Below are positions 15,340 to 23,184 of a stretch of DNA of 24,321 bases, piece after piece. The DNA is from Chitinophagaceae bacterium UBA2793. Its GTDB lineage: Bacteria; Bacteroidota; Bacteroidia; Chitinophagales; Chitinophagaceae. Below the pieces are notes generated by a model. That model searched no databases and had not been told where the DNA came from. It was given only the letters and a program-made list of their open reading frames with translations. Position numbers and translations under genes: made by a program. Within the stretch, counting starts at the first letter, position 1. Every line of letters starts with the position of its first letter. Where the stretch lies: NCBI GenBank assembly GCA_002352045.1, contig DEHT01000051.1, forward strand, positions 10,698 to 35,018, written 5' to 3'.

Positions 15340-18300
15340 AGGCTTTTTTCCTTTGCGTATAATTTTACTGTTACTTTTGTACCGGCCGGGTTGTTGTCAA
15401 CATCAATAAGATCTTGTATCTCTGTACTAAATGTATTTTTTTGTTGCTCATTTAAAATTTTAATTCGCTGTTTGCTCAGTTGCATTCCTTTTGATTCAAA
15501 TTGGTTTGCTCCTAATTTAGCCTGCTTAATTTCTGCAGATTTTTTTCGCCCAATGCCATTGTCGGTAATAATGCAATAAAGTGCTCCTTGTATTTCTTCG
15601 CAGGTTAACTCTAACAGCTTGTTGCCTTCTTTGTGTAAAAGCCCGTGCCATATGGCATTCTCAATATAAGGTTGTAAAAGCAATGGCGGAATCATGCACA
15701 TCTCCGGCTCTACATTGTTGGCTATATGAATTTGGTAACTAAAATTATTTTTAAACCTCAGCGATTCTAATTTTAAATAAATTTCCAGCATATCAATTTC
15801 ATCCTGTAAGCTTATTAAATTTTTTTCGGAATTGTTGAGTACCATCCTTAGCAGTTTCGAAAATCTGGAAAGATAATTATAGGCAGCATCTTCCTTCCCC
15901 GAGATAATGCATTCCTGTATGGCATTTAAGCTGTTGAAAATAAAATGAGGATTCATTTGTGCTCTTAATGCTTTTCCTTCCAGCTCTGCTAATTGCTGTT
16001 GTATGGCCGCTTTTTGTCTTACAGCATTTAATCTGCGACGAAAAAAATAATAAATAACAGCAATGCCGAATAAAATTAATAGAAGCCGAAACCACCATGT
16101 TTGCCACCATGGGGGAAGAATGGTAAACTTTAGTTGAACTATGTTTGAAATATCATTACCTAATGCGTCGGTTGCCTTAAGCAATAGTTCATATTTGCCG
16201 GAAGGCATCTCATTAAACAATAACTCAGCTTGATTGCCATTGCTGATCCAATTTTTTTGGAGCCCTTTTAATAAATACCAAAAAGTATATTCATTTGTTT
16301 TTTCAAAATCAAGTAAGCCAAATCGAACCAGAATATTATTTTGGTCATGAGCTAAGGAAGCCAACCATTTACTTTGCAAAAAATTTACCGGTAAATTGTT
16401 TACCTGCATTTCCTCCAGGTTTAATTGAAATTTAGTGTAAGTAGTTACAGATTGTGTGGGGTCTATTACAAAAAAACGATTGCCAATATGGAAAATTAGT
16501 TTCCCATTGCCCAACTTTAATGCACTGCCAAAAGCCTCCATATACGAAGTGCTGGCGAAGCGAAGCCGGGTTGTAAACTTATCAATTTTATTATCGTATA
16601 GGCAAATTCCTCCTGCAGTAAGCACCCATAATTTATTTGCATCATCGGTAACTAATCCAAAACTAAAACTATGCGGCAAACCATCGAATGTGCTATATAC
16701 TTTAATACTATTATTGTTATAATTGTATCGGATTAAACCGTTTTGTGAAGTAAGCCATAAATATCGGCCATCATCCAAAATGTCCCTGGGATTAAAATAA
16801 GAATGGTTTGTATTGCGGAGCAAACTTTGAAGAGCAATGGTATCGTTGTGTAATGTTTGAAAATTTCTTTTAACAATATTTAGTTGCCCGTTAATATACC
16901 AAAGTGCCGTAGAGTCAAAAGAAAGGCAAAGGTTTTTTCTCCAGGCATATCCTTGCAGGCTATCCATTTTTCCTTCTTTAATATGATATAGCCAACCACT
17001 GTTTTTTCTGATATACCATTCGTTGGGTTTATATTGATAATACCACAATACGCTTCCCCTGGTTTTTTCAATTAGGAGAGGCAACATTTTTGCAGAATCA
17101 AATTGATAATCACCAGCAGCATTTAGCCGCATGTTTAATAATGTTTTGTTCTTAGCTATCCAGTAATTTCCCTGCTTTTTAAAAGAGGGCATTACAAATA
17201 CAGTTCCAGAATTTTTTTTAAGAGGCTTGTCTTCAAAGTCGGAAATACTATCGGTGTTGTAGTCAAAAGAAAAAAATCCATATTGATAAAAAGGAAAATA
17301 AGCTTTGTTTCCGCCATTGCCGGTGAGTGCTGCCGATTGATAAGCCAGGTTGATAAAATTTTCTTTTTTGGATAAAAATTTTTGACTTACGCCCCGGTTG
17401 TAAAAATCAATAACGTCTATACCATTATCACTGCTTATCCACATATGACCAAGGTAATCTTCTTCCAGTGCATGAATATAATTACTGCTAAGTAAGCTGC
17501 TTGTACCAATAGCTAACAAGTTTGTAAAACGGGTTGTTTTAGTTTCAAAAACCCAAAGTCCTCCGTTACGGGTGCCTATCCACACATTATTACGATGATC
17601 TACTTTTATTGAAAAGCAACAGTTCCATGTTTCGGGCCTGGTATTAAAAGCAAAGCTGTCCAGTAAGTTTTTATCCCAATGGTAGCGGTACAAATAGTTG
17701 CCATTGCCTACAAACCACATATTCCCCTGCTTGTCGGCATCCATTCCGCTTTGTGCACCTACAAGTTTGTTCCTAATAGTAAACACTGCTTTATTATCCG
17801 GATTGTTGTAAGGGTGCTGAAATGTTTTATTACTATAGTCATAAAAATGCATTCCCCCATCTGTAAAAAACCATATTCCTTTTCCGGTATTTATACCGCT
17901 GTTGTAACCAATGGCAAACCCGCTAATGCTGCGGCTATCTTTCCCTTGAGGTATTGCACGGTATTTTCCGGTTGTAGCATTTATTTTGTACAATGCCGCA
18001 TCGGTACTAATCCATAGGCTATCTTCTGCATCCTGAAAAATGGAATAGATATATCCAATAAAACTGCTGTTGTCTTTGGGGCTTAATAATTTATAATGTT
18101 GAATAGAATAGGTAAATGGATTTATTTTGTCAACCCCGTTTGTTGTTGCTACCCAAATAAAACCTGTTTTATCTTCAAAAACACAATGCATTTCCAGGGC
18201 ACTCAAGCTAATAGTATCATTCACAGATTTTGACAAACTTCTAATTCTGGAACCTTCGTGTTTGTATAAACCATTGTAGCTACCAATCCACATATTATTG

Positions 18301-18440
18301 TTACGGTCCCGGCTTATATCGGTAATCATGTGGGTGTTAAACTCCCGGGAAGTATTAATATGATATCCCTGCTGGGCAATGCTTTTGCCGTAAAAGAAAC
18401 TCAATAGAATTATTAATGGATGTGCAATCTTTTTTCTCAT
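15336..18440 (-). CDS. Propeller/Y_Y_Y sensor histidine kinase (LytS-type)
   Basis: This 1034-residue protein starts at the ATG at 18440, chosen because a signal peptide follows at once (MRKKIAHPLIILLSFFYG, cleavage near SIAQQ). At least nine two-component-regulator propeller motifs are visible, for example MWIGSYNGLYK, IWVATTNGVDKI, LWISTDAALYKI, VWIGTRNGGLWVF, MWISSDNGIDVI and LWLTSQNGLIRY. A Y_Y_Y domain follows (EYTFWYLLKGLQKNW…PSGKYELLLKATDALGN), then one membrane helix after PPWWQTWWF and a cytoplasmic HisKA_3-like kinase core with MNPHFIFNSLNAIQ (likely phosphoacceptor His832). The ATPase part has IENAIWHG and ITDNGIGRKKS. It is thought to sense an external ligand, often a glycan or peptide, and to phosphorylate the coupled LytTR regulator. 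A -7 box and a palindrome precede the start. Confidence 0.94.
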   Translation of the reverse strand: MRKKIAHPLIILLSFFYGKSIAQQGYHINTSREFNTHMITDISRDRNNNMWIGSYNGLYKHEGSRIRSLSKSVNDTISLSALEMHCVFEDKTGFIWVATTNGVDKINPFTYSIQHYKLLSPKDNSSFIGYIYSIFQDAEDSLWISTDAALYKINATTGKYRAIPQGKDSRSISGFAIGYNSGINTGKGIWFFTDGGMHFYDYSNKTFQHPYNNPDNKAVFTIRNKLVGAQSGMDADKQGNMWFVGNGNYLYRYHWDKNLLDSFAFNTRPETWNCCFSIKVDHRNNVWIGTRNGGLWVFETKTTRFTNLLAIGTSSLLSSNYIHALEEDYLGHMWISSDNGIDVIDFYNRGVSQKFLSKKENFINLAYQSAALTGNGGNKAYFPFYQYGFFSFDYNTDSISDFEDKPLKKNSGTVFVMPSFKKQGNYWIAKNKTLLNMRLNAAGDYQFDSAKMLPLLIEKTRGSVLWYYQYKPNEWYIRKNSGWLYHIKEGKMDSLQGYAWRKNLCLSFDSTALWYINGQLNIVKRNFQTLHNDTIALQSLLRNTNHSYFNPRDILDDGRYLWLTSQNGLIRYNYNNNSIKVYSTFDGLPHSFSFGLVTDDANKLWVLTAGGICLYDNKIDKFTTRLRFASTSYMEAFGSALKLGNGKLIFHIGNRFFVIDPTQSVTTYTKFQLNLEEMQVNNLPVNFLQSKWLASLAHDQNNILVRFGLLDFEKTNEYTFWYLLKGLQKNWISNGNQAELLFNEMPSGKYELLLKATDALGNDISNIVQLKFTILPPWWQTWWFRLLLILFGIAVIYYFFRRRLNAVRQKAAIQQQLAELEGKALRAQMNPHFIFNSLNAIQECIISGKEDAAYNYLSRFSKLLRMVLNNSEKNLISLQDEIDMLEIYLKLESLRFKNNFSYQIHIANNVEPEMCMIPPLLLQPYIENAIWHGLLHKEGNKLLELTCEEIQGALYCIITDNGIGRKKSAEIKQAKLGANQFESKGMQLSKQRIKILNEQQKNTFSTEIQDLIDVDNNPAGTKVTVKLYAKEKSL

Positions 18441-18444
18441 TACT

Positions 18445-18466
18445 GAATACTGCGTATTCAAAAGTA
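18445..18466 (-). promoter_or_regulatory. Promoter and palindromic operator candidate of the kinase operon
   Basis: TACTTTTG on the minus strand (18466-18459) is an exact TAnnTTTG -7 box, 18 nt before the ATG at 18440. Adjoining it, and sharing one base, is the perfect inverted repeat GAATAC-TGC-GTATTC (18445-18459), which would cover the transcription start. This is a good position for a repressor or autoregulator. No -33 match was seen. Confidence 0.45.
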
Positions 18467-18568
18467 ACCGATAAAAGCTAAGTAAAATTGCCATTGCATA
18501 AATCAATTTGCATTTGAGTAAGCCGGGCTTGCAAGCAATGGGAAGCCGCTCTAAATTTAAACTTTAGA

Positions 18569-18856
18569 ATGAATACAGATAGCGTGCACATAAAATTGAA
18601 TCAAATAGAAAAGGAGCTTATAAGGCTGGGTTTTTGGAAAAAAGAACCACCGAAATGGATAGATGATTTTACGGAAATGGATGCTGTCAATGAAATTGAT
18701 TTTATGGAATGGCTGCAATTTATTTACCTGCCCAATTGCAGGAAATACAATATGGCATCCATTTTAATTGCACCGCAGGCAGCAAAATTTTTGCAAACAG
18801 CCACCAATAAGGGAAAACTGCTTCAACTGTTTATAGAGTTGGATGCTATTATATAA
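18569..18856 (+). CDS. YqcC-like (DUF446) small protein
   Basis: This 95-residue protein has the YqcC layout: an N-terminal helix (LNQIEKELIRLGFWKKEPP), a central block ending in FMEWLQFIYLPNCRKYN, matching the family core MEPLEWLQWVLIPRM, and a C-terminal ILIAPQAAKFLQ…LLQLFIELDAII matching the LEKLDALF end. Length is normal for the family (about 100). Function is not established; in enterobacteria yqcC lies beside the pseudouridine synthase gene truC. Here there is no pseudouridine synthase; instead it is followed after 16 nt by an exported NVGIG-type protein, probably on the same transcript. The start is overlapped on its 5' side by an imperfect AT-rich inverted repeat (CTAAA…TTTAG, 18551-18567). 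Confidence 0.8.
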   Translation: MNTDSVHIKLNQIEKELIRLGFWKKEPPKWIDDFTEMDAVNEIDFMEWLQFIYLPNCRKYNMASILIAPQAAKFLQTATNKGKLLQLFIELDAII

Positions 18857-18872
18857 AAACTTAAACACTTCC

Positions 18873-20084
18873 ATGAGCATGTTATTAAAATCAAATCGTA
18901 TTAGTTCAAAAGATCGCATAGTTAACAAACGCACAGCCATGTTTCTTATAGGGATGCTGTGTTTTGCAATAGAACATACAAGTGCACAGAATGTTGGGAT
19001 TGGAATAGAAACACCATCAAAAAGACTTACTGTTAATGGTTCCATACTTTTGGATGCAACCAATAAAAACATTGGAACGCTTGATTCTGCGGCTTTGTTG
19101 TTTGGAACAGGCGGGGAAATGGGAATTGTAGGGAGACAAAATGGTGGATGGAATGATTTAATGTTTTTTACTGGGGCTCAACAGCGTCTGAGAATTGGAA
19201 CTAATGGTTCTGTTATGGTGAATGTTCCGAGTAATATTTTGTACCCAGATCAGTTTGTTGTAAATGGAAAAAGCAGTTTAGATATTCTAAATGTAAATAC
19301 CAGTGCTGAAATTAATAAACTTAAAATTGACAGTTCGATTGAGATGGAAAATTTATTTAGAGTTAATAATGTCAGCTACACTGTTAAAATCGGTGAAAAT
19401 TTACCAAACGCAGTAGGTAAACTTCAGGTAAATGGCGGACTTACTTTGGGCAATGGTGATGCTAGATTTTTGGAGAGGGTAGCTATCGGGGGAATAGGTA
19501 CATTCGTTGATCATGCTCTATCTGTGCATGGCGATTCTTATTTGACAGGAAATGTAAATATGAATGCTGTAAACCCTATTATTCAGCTAAAGCAGAACTA
19601 TGAAAACAAAGGCTTTCTTCAGCTTTCCGACGATAATATCCGGATTGGGACTAACAGCGGAAATACATCAGGAAACTTTGTGATAAGAAATAACGGTGCT
19701 GATAGGGTTACTGTGGACGCCTCCGGTAATATGGATGTTCAAGGCGCCCTCACTGTTAACAATGGCAAAGCTGTTTTATATAATTCAGGTGGTGCTGCAC
19801 AATTAAAATATTATACCCAAACTGCTACTTTTTCTGCAAATCTACCCGGTCATGGTATGTCTGGCGAACTATCAATCTCTTTTGCGCCAGGAACATTTAC
19901 CGTCAAACCAAAAGTTTTTGCCGGAGATATTGTTGCAACAGGCGGTACGGTGGGAGAATTATTCCGGGTGCAACTTGTATTATATGGAGCAACCACTACA
20001 GGGTGTAAAGCACGACTGATTAACACAAGCCCTAACCCGGTGAACTATAGTATTACGTGGAATATTATTTGCATCGGTGAATAA
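18873..20084 (+). CDS. Exported NVGIG-type beta-rich protein, tail-fibre-like
   Basis: The protein is 403 residues from the ATG at 18873; in-frame ATGs at 18843 (overlapping yqcC) and 18939 are alternatives. A signal peptide (MFLIGMLCFAIEHTSAQ) ends just before NVGIGIETPSKRLTVNGS, the usual opening of a very common Bacteroidota family. The body is repetitive and Gly/Asn/Val-rich with short strands (LQVNGGLTLGNGDARF, ALSVHGDSYLTGNVNM, NMDVQGALTVNNGKAV), like phage tail-fibre stalks or trimeric beta-helices. The last 110 residues (KYYTQTATFSANLPGHG to the end) form a distinct beta-rich head. There is no T9SS sorting domain and no S74 intramolecular chaperone. A surface adhesive or binding role is plausible but unproven. 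Confidence 0.72.
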   Translation: MSMLLKSNRISSKDRIVNKRTAMFLIGMLCFAIEHTSAQNVGIGIETPSKRLTVNGSILLDATNKNIGTLDSAALLFGTGGEMGIVGRQNGGWNDLMFFTGAQQRLRIGTNGSVMVNVPSNILYPDQFVVNGKSSLDILNVNTSAEINKLKIDSSIEMENLFRVNNVSYTVKIGENLPNAVGKLQVNGGLTLGNGDARFLERVAIGGIGTFVDHALSVHGDSYLTGNVNMNAVNPIIQLKQNYENKGFLQLSDDNIRIGTNSGNTSGNFVIRNNGADRVTVDASGNMDVQGALTVNNGKAVLYNSGGAAQLKYYTQTATFSANLPGHGMSGELSISFAPGTFTVKPKVFAGDIVATGGTVGELFRVQLVLYGATTTGCKARLINTSPNPVNYSITWNIICIGE

Positions 20085-20123
20085 GATTATAAACTCCATT
20101 GGCTTTGCGAGGCTCGATTTTTA

Positions 20124-20290
20124 ACTCCTTCGGCCAAATTGCATCAAAAATTTTTTACAGGAGGCAATGATCCCTATTACTCAATTATAATATGTACAGA
20201 GCAGGTACAGAAATTGTTCTTACTCCGGGACTTTCTGCCAAACTGGGCGTAAAATTTACTGCACAAATTAAAACCTGCAATCAACACTGA
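20124..20290 (+). pseudogene. Decayed remnant of an exported repeat protein
   Basis: Two adjoining pieces in different frames resemble parts of Bacteroidota exported proteins. From 20124 one frame reads TPSAKLHQKFFTGGNDPYYS, like the TPSAKLHV repeat that follows NVGIGT motifs. From about 20189 another frame reads NMYRAGTEIVLTPGLSAKLG followed by VKFTAQIKTC and a stop at 20288-20290, like the AGxxIxLxPGFxAxxGSxFxAxI end found in many secreted proteins of this phylum. There is no start or signal peptide, and the pieces require a frameshift near 20180. It directly follows the NVGIG-type gene, so it may be the remains of a longer version or of a neighbouring paralogue. The short length keeps this tentative. 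Confidence 0.4.
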
Positions 20291-20337
20291 TAACTAAAAA
20301 ATTTGAAAAAAAATATTAAACAGCAATTGTTCATTAC

Positions 20338-21087
20338 TTACTCTTCCCTCTTTGCCGCAGGCACAAACCCCAATTTTTGAAATTGGTAATAGGCATTTAA
20401 AATATATTGGTTAAAAACCATTTCATCGGCTGTTGCAGCAAAGGCATAATCTGGCCGGTACCATTTTACAAAACTATCTAAGGCCGGTGATTGAAGCCCG
20501 GTAATTCTACCCACAAAAATTTTACTAAAACGATAGTTTATATATTTCTCCTGCTCTTGTATCTCAAGCCTGTTTTGAAAAGCTTTCAACCGCTTATTTC
20601 TTTTAAACCTAAAAAGATTGATAAGCTCATTCACATCGGCCCCAACCGTTCCATCGGCGCCTACGCTTGTACTAATGCCCGGTTTTTTATACTCAAAAAT
20701 ATCGTCATAACTCTGCCTGTTTTCCAGCGAATCTTGCCTGTGCGATTTTGAATAAACAATTACCTCCTTCAACATACTGTATTTGCTGCTAACATACACA
20801 TGCAGCGACACATCAAATGCTCCCGGGTTACTCACTTTGCTCACCGGAAATTTTTGAGTAGGCTTATTATTGTAAACAAAATAAATAGAATCGTTTGGTA
20901 GTACTGCAATGGCATATCGGCCCATACTGTCGGTAATGGTTGATTGGCCGCCGGTGCTAAAAACTTTTACATTTTCTACCAGGTTTATTTTTCCTTTGTC
21001 GAGTACAGCGCCTTTAATAACAAACTGCGCTTGCAAGGAAGCTCCTCCAAAAAAATATAAGAAAATAAAGAGTAAAAATTTTTGCAA
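20338..21087 (-). CDS. Exported protein with carboxypeptidase-regulatory-like domain
   Basis: This 249-residue protein has a signal peptide (FLLFIFLYFFGGASLQAQ, cleavage after LQA). Residues about 23-100 match the CarboxypepD_reg-like beta-sandwich: IKGAVLDKGKINLVENVKVF, then TDSMGRYAIAVLPNDSIYFVY. This fold is common at the N-terminus of TonB-dependent transporters, but here no plug or barrel follows. The rest is charged and probably helical (FRFKRNKRLKAFQNRLEIQE), ending in a region rich in aromatic residues. Similar stand-alone proteins are frequent in Chitinophagaceae and have no assigned role. The start must be TTG at 21087 or a CTG just before it: an in-frame TAA lies 9 nt upstream of the TTG and the next ATG is codon 55, inside the domain. 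Confidence 0.78.
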   Translation of the reverse strand: MQKFLLFIFLYFFGGASLQAQFVIKGAVLDKGKINLVENVKVFSTGGQSTITDSMGRYAIAVLPNDSIYFVYNNKPTQKFPVSKVSNPGAFDVSLHVYVSSKYSMLKEVIVYSKSHRQDSLENRQSYDDIFEYKKPGISTSVGADGTVGADVNELINLFRFKRNKRLKAFQNRLEIQEQEKYINYRFSKIFVGRITGLQSPALDSFVKWYRPDYAFAATADEMVFNQYILNAYYQFQKLGFVPAAKREE

Positions 21088-21267
21088 CAGCAGTTATTTA
21101 TAAGTGCCAATATTACTACCAAATTTTTATGCAGTAAAATGCTGTTATTTTTTTAACGGCCTTTTTGCTTTTTAAGAAATAGTATTAATCAAACAGCCAA
21201 CATAATAAACGCTGTTATTAACAAAAGGAACCTCCGGGCTGTTCCACTTCCAAAGCAATTAAACCTA

Positions 21268-21275
21268 TAACTTTG
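21268..21275 (+). promoter_or_regulatory. -7 promoter element of recR
   Basis: TAACTTTG is an exact TAnnTTTG match ending 4 nt before the recR ATG at 21280. Transcription from it would start at or beside the ATG, so the message would be leaderless or nearly so. No -33 TTTG was found at the usual distance. Confidence 0.45.
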
Positions 21276-21279
21276 CCGC

Positions 21280-21903
21280 ATGGTTTTTTCTTCTTCTCAT
21301 TTAGAAAATGCGGTTAACGAGTTTGCAAAACTGCCCGGCATTGGTAAAAAAACAGCTTTGCGATTAGTATTACATCTTATAAAACAAGATGCCGCCGAAG
21401 TACAGCATTTTAGCGATACCATTGCCCAAATGAGGCGGCAGATAAAATTTTGCAGCAAGTGTTATAATATTTCCGATGCCGAACTATGCCATATATGCAG
21501 TAGCCGAACCCGTGGAAACGATACCATTTGCGTGGTTGAAAATATAAGAGATGTAATTGCAATTGAAAGCACACAGCAGTTCAATGGCTTGTATCATGTA
21601 TTGGGTGGCGTTATATCTCCGTTAGATGGAATTGGCCCCGACCAACTCACTATTGACCCATTGGTTGATCGCATTCAAAACGAAGCCATCAAAGAAATAA
21701 TATTTGCACTCAGCCCAAACATACAAGGCGACACTACCATTTATTATATAAGCCGAAAGCTAAAAGAAATCCCCGTAAAAATTACCAGCATTGCAAGAGG
21801 TATAGCCTTTGGTGGCGAACTGGAATATGCCGACGAAATAACCCTTGCTAAAAGCATCAGCAATCGCATTCCGGTAGAGCATTATGTAAGTGCCGCCAAA
21901 TAA
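21280..21903 (+). CDS. recR: Recombination mediator protein RecR
   Basis: This 207-residue protein is complete and of normal length. It shows the helix-hairpin-helix FAKLPGIGKKTALRLVLHL (about 15-33), the four-cysteine zinc finger (Cys58, Cys61, Cys70, Cys73) and a Toprim domain beginning TICVVENIRDVIAIE with Glu87 and continuing through YHVLGGVISPLDGIGPDQL. The C-terminal Walker-like segment is IARGIAFGGELEYADEITL. RecR forms a clamp with RecO and/or RecF that loads RecA onto SSB-coated gapped DNA. It stands as a single gene with its own -7 box, followed immediately by the promoter of the methionine synthase unit. Confidence 0.98.
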   Translation: MVFSSSHLENAVNEFAKLPGIGKKTALRLVLHLIKQDAAEVQHFSDTIAQMRRQIKFCSKCYNISDAELCHICSSRTRGNDTICVVENIRDVIAIESTQQFNGLYHVLGGVISPLDGIGPDQLTIDPLVDRIQNEAIKEIIFALSPNIQGDTTIYYISRKLKEIPVKITSIARGIAFGGELEYADEITLAKSISNRIPVEHYVSAAK

Positions 21904-21916
21904 GTACCACAAACAT

Positions 21917-21948
21917 TTTGGCAAACTCTTATACAAGCCTTAATTTTG
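21917..21948 (+). promoter_or_regulatory. Promoter of the methionine synthase unit
   Basis: TTTG (21917-21920), exactly 20 nt, then TAATTTTG (21941-21948) is a full match to the Bacteroidota consensus TTTG/TAnnTTTG with standard spacing. It is the best promoter in the window. The transcript would start near 21953, leaving a leader of about 215 nt before the first MetH gene at 22168. Confidence 0.7.
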
Positions 21949-21952
21949 CAAG

Positions 21953-22167
21953 CAATGCAGGAGCGGATTTGTTTATTGTTCAACTCCTGCTTAATCCAAA
22001 TATTTGAACTAATAAACGGCCTACACAGTTCCTCTACTCCGGAATTGAAAATCGTTTATAAGTTTAATTTTTTTGGTCGCCGGCATCGGTACATTAATGA
22101 GGCATCCTTGTGTCACTCACTTGTACTCCATACCATTATTCACCAATAAACGCAACCAATTAAAAAT
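21953..22167 (+). ncRNA. Structured 5' leader of the methionine synthase unit (candidate cis-regulatory RNA)
   Basis: Between the promoter and the MetH ATG lie about 215 nt with clear pairing potential. Helix A: GCAGGAG/CTCCTGC (21957-21963 with 21984-21990), 7 perfect pairs. Helix B: ATAAACG/CGTTTAT (22012-22018 with 22053-22059), 7 perfect pairs. Helix C, nested in B: CAGTTCC/GGAATTG (22026-22032 with 22041-22047), 7 pairs including one G-U, loop of 8. Downstream the hexamer GGCATC occurs twice (22082-22087 and 22101-22106). I see none of the conserved core of the SAM-I, SAM-II, cobalamin or SAH riboswitches. A gene for methionine synthesis is a typical target of such control. The same stretch contains a 64-codon ORF from ATG 21955, so an unusual leaderless small gene is the alternative. 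Confidence 0.45.
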
Positions 22168-23169
22168 ATGGCAACAGATATTAGAACCGAATTGGCAAAG
22201 CGCATTCTCATTATTGATGGTGCTATGGGCACGATGATTCAACGATACAAACTCGAAGAAGCCGATTACCGTGGCGAACGCTTTAAAGACTGGCATACCG
22301 ATGTAAAAGGCAACAACGATTTGCTCAGCATTACTAAGCCCGAAATTATAACCGCTATTCACAAGCAATACTTAGATGCCGGAGCCGATATTATTGAAAC
22401 TAATACTTTCAGCAGCACTTCTATAGCCCAGGCCGATTACGATATGCAATCCCTCGCTTACGAATTAAATGTAGCCTCTGTAAAATGCGCCAAAAACGCA
22501 GTGGAACAATCGGGTAAAACCGCTTGGGTGGCCGGCGCCATTGGCCCATTAAACAAAACCTTGTCGCTTTCTCCCGATGTAAATAACCCCGGCTTTAGAG
22601 CAGTAAGTTTTGATGAAGTAGCAGAAGCCTATACCGAACAAATAAAAGGTTTAGTAGATGGCGGTGCAGACCTCTTGCTTATTGAAACCATCTTTGATAC
22701 CCTTAATGCAAAAGCCGCTATTTATGCAGCAAAAAATTATTTTAGAGCAAATAATATTCCCGAGTTGCCCATTATGATTAGCGGCACCATTACCGATGCA
22801 AGTGGTCGCACTTTAAGTGGCCAAACCCTGGAAGCCTTTTATATTTCTGTAATGCATGCCAATCCATTAAGTATTGGCCTCAATTGTGCATTGGGTGCAA
22901 GCGAAATGCGACCGCACATTGAAGAGCTTTCGGCTATTGCTTCCTGTTATGTATCGGCATATCCCAATGCAGGCTTGCCCAATGCGTTTGGCGAGTACGA
23001 TGAGCAACCACACGAAACAGCTCATATAATTGAAGGCTGGGCCAAAGAAGGATTTTTAAATATTGTGGGCGGTTGCTGTGGCACCACTCCCGATCATATA
23101 AAACATATTGCCGAAGAAGTAAAAAAGTACAAAGCTAGAGCATTACCGGTGCTGGAAACATCGCTTTAA
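22168..23169 (+). CDS. metH: Methionine synthase, homocysteine-binding half (split MetH)
   Basis: This 333-residue protein corresponds to the first module of cobalamin-dependent methionine synthase. It binds homocysteine through zinc and receives the methyl group from methylcobalamin. Visible are the N-terminal IIDGAMGTMIQ (about 15-25), ETNTFSST, GPLNKTLSLSP, LIETIFDTLNAKAA, the zinc ligand Cys240 in GLNCALGA, and Cys303/Cys304 in GGCCGTTPDHI. The protein stops after this module; the folate, cobalamin and activation modules are encoded separately starting at 24044. Such a split is known in Bacteroidota, so it is not a broken gene. It lies 15 nt before the DUF1016-type gene and is preceded by a long structured leader. 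Confidence 0.96.
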   Translation: MATDIRTELAKRILIIDGAMGTMIQRYKLEEADYRGERFKDWHTDVKGNNDLLSITKPEIITAIHKQYLDAGADIIETNTFSSTSIAQADYDMQSLAYELNVASVKCAKNAVEQSGKTAWVAGAIGPLNKTLSLSPDVNNPGFRAVSFDEVAEAYTEQIKGLVDGGADLLLIETIFDTLNAKAAIYAAKNYFRANNIPELPIMISGTITDASGRTLSGQTLEAFYISVMHANPLSIGLNCALGASEMRPHIEELSAIASCYVSAYPNAGLPNAFGEYDEQPHETAHIIEGWAKEGFLNIVGGCCGTTPDHIKHIAEEVKKYKARALPVLETSL

Positions 23170-23184
23170 TTTTATTAACCCTTA

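Noticed and set aside
21137..21234. Repeated GCTGTTATT words between 20338-21087 and recR
   Set aside because: The repeat is short and in AT-rich DNA, with no regular spacing; it is not convincing as an operator array or attachment site.
21946..22149. A 64-67-codon ORF in the leader before the first MetH gene
   Set aside because: Its composition (many Ser, Cys, His and Leu) and mixed codon use do not resemble the neighbouring genes, and the stretch has strong RNA helices. A leaderless small protein is kept only as an alternative.
21953..22167. A known SAM or cobalamin riboswitch before metH
   Set aside because: I could not find the conserved core segments of SAM-I, SAM-II, SAH or cobalamin riboswitches by eye, so no family name was assigned.
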